From the NCBI RefSeq assembly GCF_028009165.1, contig NC_079241.1:5828001-5892000 (forward strand): a stretch of 64,000 nt of DNA. The letters are read 5' to 3'. Position 1 is the stretch's first letter. Every line of letters begins with the position of its first letter. The notes beneath the pieces were generated by a model that was not told where the DNA came from, did not search any database, and worked only from the letters and a program-made list of their open reading frames with translations. Source of the DNA: Akanthomyces muscarius (Eukaryota; Ascomycota; Sordariomycetes; Hypocreales; Cordycipitaceae). Below are positions 62,158 to 64,000 of this stretch, one piece after another. Both the position numbers and the translations under genes were made by a program.

Positions 62158-62259
62158 GCGTTGGAGACGAGCTCAAGGGGGTGAGCGCCACAAAGATACC
62201 AAGCCAGCGGCCCTTTCCTTCAACTACCAATCGTTGACTTGATAAATTAAGCATGTTCC

Positions 62260-62267
62260 CTCCGCGG
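62260..62267 (+). promoter_or_regulatory. NirA/NIT4-type site CTCCGCGG
   Basis: Exact match to the CTCCGHGG consensus of the nitrate-specific activator NirA (Aspergillus), about 400 bp upstream of the nitrate reductase ATG and about 100 bp from the GATA cluster. Confidence 0.65.
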
Positions 62268-62670
62268 AAATATTCAAACACAGACAATGGCCTCAATACG
62301 TTACTCCGTAGACGTGGCCGCTTTGCGATGCTCTTTTGCACGACGCTTATAACGCCTTGGCCCACTCGCGGCAGAGATGTGCCGTAGTGAGTTACAACGT
62401 GCGCCGGAGTTATATGTATAGACTTGCCACAGGCGGGATCCGGTGCGTGACAAGTCAAGTTTACTAGTTGCGGAAACTCGGCCCTCTCACTGCAAGAGAA
62501 CTGCCATTCCGACCAAACGCTAGGTGTACTTGGACTATACGTCCGTCTATTGGAATAAAGAGGTTCCGATTTATATCGCCCAGTGTAATTCCCTACCGTT
62601 GGTAATTTGAAAATCCTCCGATATCCCTTTGGTATCAATCATTTACCATCCGCAAGGTTTCTGCGTCAAA

Positions 62671-64000
62671 ATGGCAACCAAAGGTGAACTCGCGACTCAC
62701 ACCGTCAACACCTTTCCGCCGAGCCCGCCTCGAACTGTCGGCAACTCTCACGCCGGCAGCGACGACGAACAAGAGGAGGAACAAAATACACCACCAACTC
62801 CTCCGGCAGAGAGGCTTGGCCAACTTCCGAAACCATATGCTCTCCCACCTCAAAACACTCCCACTCAAGTTCTCGCAGAAGACTTGAAAACGCCAGACCA
62901 CCGTGTCAACCGCGATCCTAGGCTGATACGACTTACTGGTGTTCATCCCTTCAATGTCGAACCGCCCCTGACCGACTTATACGACGAGGGGTTCCTGACC
63001 AGCGAAAACCTGCACTACGTCCGCAACCATGGTTTAGTACCGCACTGCCCTGACGATGAATCCCTCGACTGGACCTTCACAGTCGATGGGCTAGTGGAGA
63101 AACCATTCACGATTACTGTCCGCGATCTCATCGAGACATATGATCAGTTTACATACCCGGTCACTTTGGTATGTGCTGGCAATCGCCGAAAGGAACAAAA
63201 TGTGGTTCGCAAATCCAAAGGCTTCTCCTGGGGGGCAGCTGGTCTCTCGACTGCTCTGTGGACCGGCGTCCCGATCGCGACTCTTCTAAGAATGGCCAAG
63301 CCCAAGAGAGCCGCGAAGTATGTGTGCTTCGAAGGAGCTGACAAGCTGCCCAACGGGTACTACGGCACGTCTGTCAAGCTCAACTGGTGCCTCGACGAGA
63401 ACAGAGGCATCATGGTTGCCCACAAGATGAACGGCCAGCCTTTGCATCCAGACCACGGCAAGCCTGTCCGCATCATCATCCCGGGGCAGATTGGTGGGCG
63501 AAGTGTCAAGTGGCTCAAGAAGATCACCATCACATCGGAGCCCAGCGACAACTGGTACCACATTTATGATAACCGCGTTCTTCCCACAACCATATCGCCG
63601 GATGCGAGCGCAAACTTGCCAGACGTTTGGAATGACGAAAGGTATGCCATCTACGACCTAAACGTCAACAGCGCCATTTGCTATCCCCGACACGACGAGA
63701 AGCTCCTCTTGGCCACTGATCCAGAAACCTACAAGGTCAGAGGTTATGCCTACGGCGGTGGCGGGAAGAGAATTACTCGTGTCGAAGTCACATTAAACAA
63801 GGGCAAATCGTGGTTGCTGGCAGATGTACACTACCCCGAAGATGACTACCGTCGCGCCCCCGACGGCGACACACTATACGGCGGCAGCACCGACATGTGG
63901 TGGCGCGAGACGTCTTTTTGCTGGTGCTTCTGGGAAATGTCTATCCCGGTCGCTGACCTCGGCGCGGCCGACGACATCATGATCCGCGCCATGGACGAGG
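62671..64000 (+). CDS. niaD: Nitrate reductase (NADPH type), N-terminal part, cut by window end
   Basis: Open from ATG 62671 to the window end, 443 codons without an intron. The N-terminal about 80 residues are polar and Pro-rich. The sulfite-oxidase-like molybdopterin domain follows: VRNHGLVPH, then LVCAGNRRKEQN with the molybdenum-ligand Cys168, KGFSWGAAGLSTALWTGVPI and YVCFEGADKLPNGYYGTSVKLNW, then the dimerisation domain (VRGYAYGGGGKRITRVEVTLN). The heme-b5 and FAD/NADPH domains would lie beyond the window. The enzyme reduces nitrate to nitrite in the cytosol. GATA and NirA sites upstream fit nitrate induction with ammonium repression. No nitrite reductase gene is adjacent on the upstream side. 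Confidence 0.95.
   Translation, partial: MATKGELATHTVNTFPPSPPRTVGNSHAGSDDEQEEEQNTPPTPPAERLGQLPKPYALPPQNTPTQVLAEDLKTPDHRVNRDPRLIRLTGVHPFNVEPPLTDLYDEGFLTSENLHYVRNHGLVPHCPDDESLDWTFTVDGLVEKPFTITVRDLIETYDQFTYPVTLVCAGNRRKEQNVVRKSKGFSWGAAGLSTALWTGVPIATLLRMAKPKRAAKYVCFEGADKLPNGYYGTSVKLNWCLDENRGIMVAHKMNGQPLHPDHGKPVRIIIPGQIGGRSVKWLKKITITSEPSDNWYHIYDNRVLPTTISPDASANLPDVWNDERYAIYDLNVNSAICYPRHDEKLLLATDPETYKVRGYAYGGGGKRITRVEVTLNKGKSWLLADVHYPEDDYRRAPDGDTLYGGSTDMWWRETSFCWCFWEMSIPVADLGAADDIMIRAMDE

Larger units (their letters stand above)
60586..62670. promoter_or_regulatory. UPF2 / nitrate reductase divergent upstream region
   Basis: About 2.1 kb, no recognised gene. GATA-type and NirA-type sites lie in the nitrate reductase half (listed separately). 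TAGGTA-like motifs occur near 61243. A 68-codon ORF at 61358-61564 does not resemble a known protein. Confidence 0.55.

Overview
The window reads as nuclear DNA of a filamentous ascomycete. The genes have short introns (about 50-160 bp) with GTAAGT-like donors and CTAAC-like branch points. Two chitin synthases carry an N-terminal myosin-motor-like domain, and a CYP61 sterol desaturase and a fungal-type nitrate reductase are present. Gene content and protein sequences fit Sordariomycetes, most likely Hypocreales; I cannot name the species. I rebuilt exon structures by hand from splice signals and reading phase. Every multi-exon CDS below sums to a whole number of codons with the expected protein. 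None is confirmed by transcript data.

Layout. (1) 0-16 kb: a head-to-head pair of giant chitin synthases, class V (minus) and class VII (plus), separated by a 4.5-kb shared upstream region. (2) 16-25 kb: a mitochondrial ketoacid-dehydrogenase kinase, a tiny four-exon I9-type proteinase inhibitor, ERG5/CYP61, a mitochondrial rhodanese and a Yip1-family Golgi membrane protein. (3) 25-35 kb: ubiquitin-L40 fusion, the RNA polymerase I factor Rrn7, eIF5A, the GARP subunit Vps52 and a Gyp8/TBC1D20-type RabGAP. (4) 35-41 kb: a 6-kb stretch with no recognisable gene, rich in short TAGGTA/TACCTA palindromes. (5) 41-61 kb: an Mms1/DDB1-like protein, eIF5B, an Hsp110 (Sse1-type) chaperone, a third chitin synthase (class VI type) and UPF2/Nmd2. 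(6) 61-64 kb: a GATA- and NirA-site-bearing promoter and the first 443 codons of nitrate reductase, cut by the window end.

How the genes fit together: the three chitin synthases all belong to the division with the class V/VI/VII catalytic domain, so the window holds a large part of that branch of the organism's cell-wall chitin machinery. Vps52, Gyp8 and the Yip1-family protein act in Golgi/endosome traffic. Ubiquitin-L40, Rrn7, eIF5A, eIF5B, Hsp110 and UPF2 are ribosome, translation, folding and mRNA-surveillance genes. Most of the others are ordinary housekeeping genes.

No CRISPR array, insertion sequence, recognisable transposon, tRNA or rRNA was seen. The best candidates for a second look are the ubiquitin-L40 gene, whose start codon appears to be split by an intron and followed by a 7-nt exon; the class V/VII pair with a third chitin synthase nearby; and the palindrome-rich 6-kb gap.
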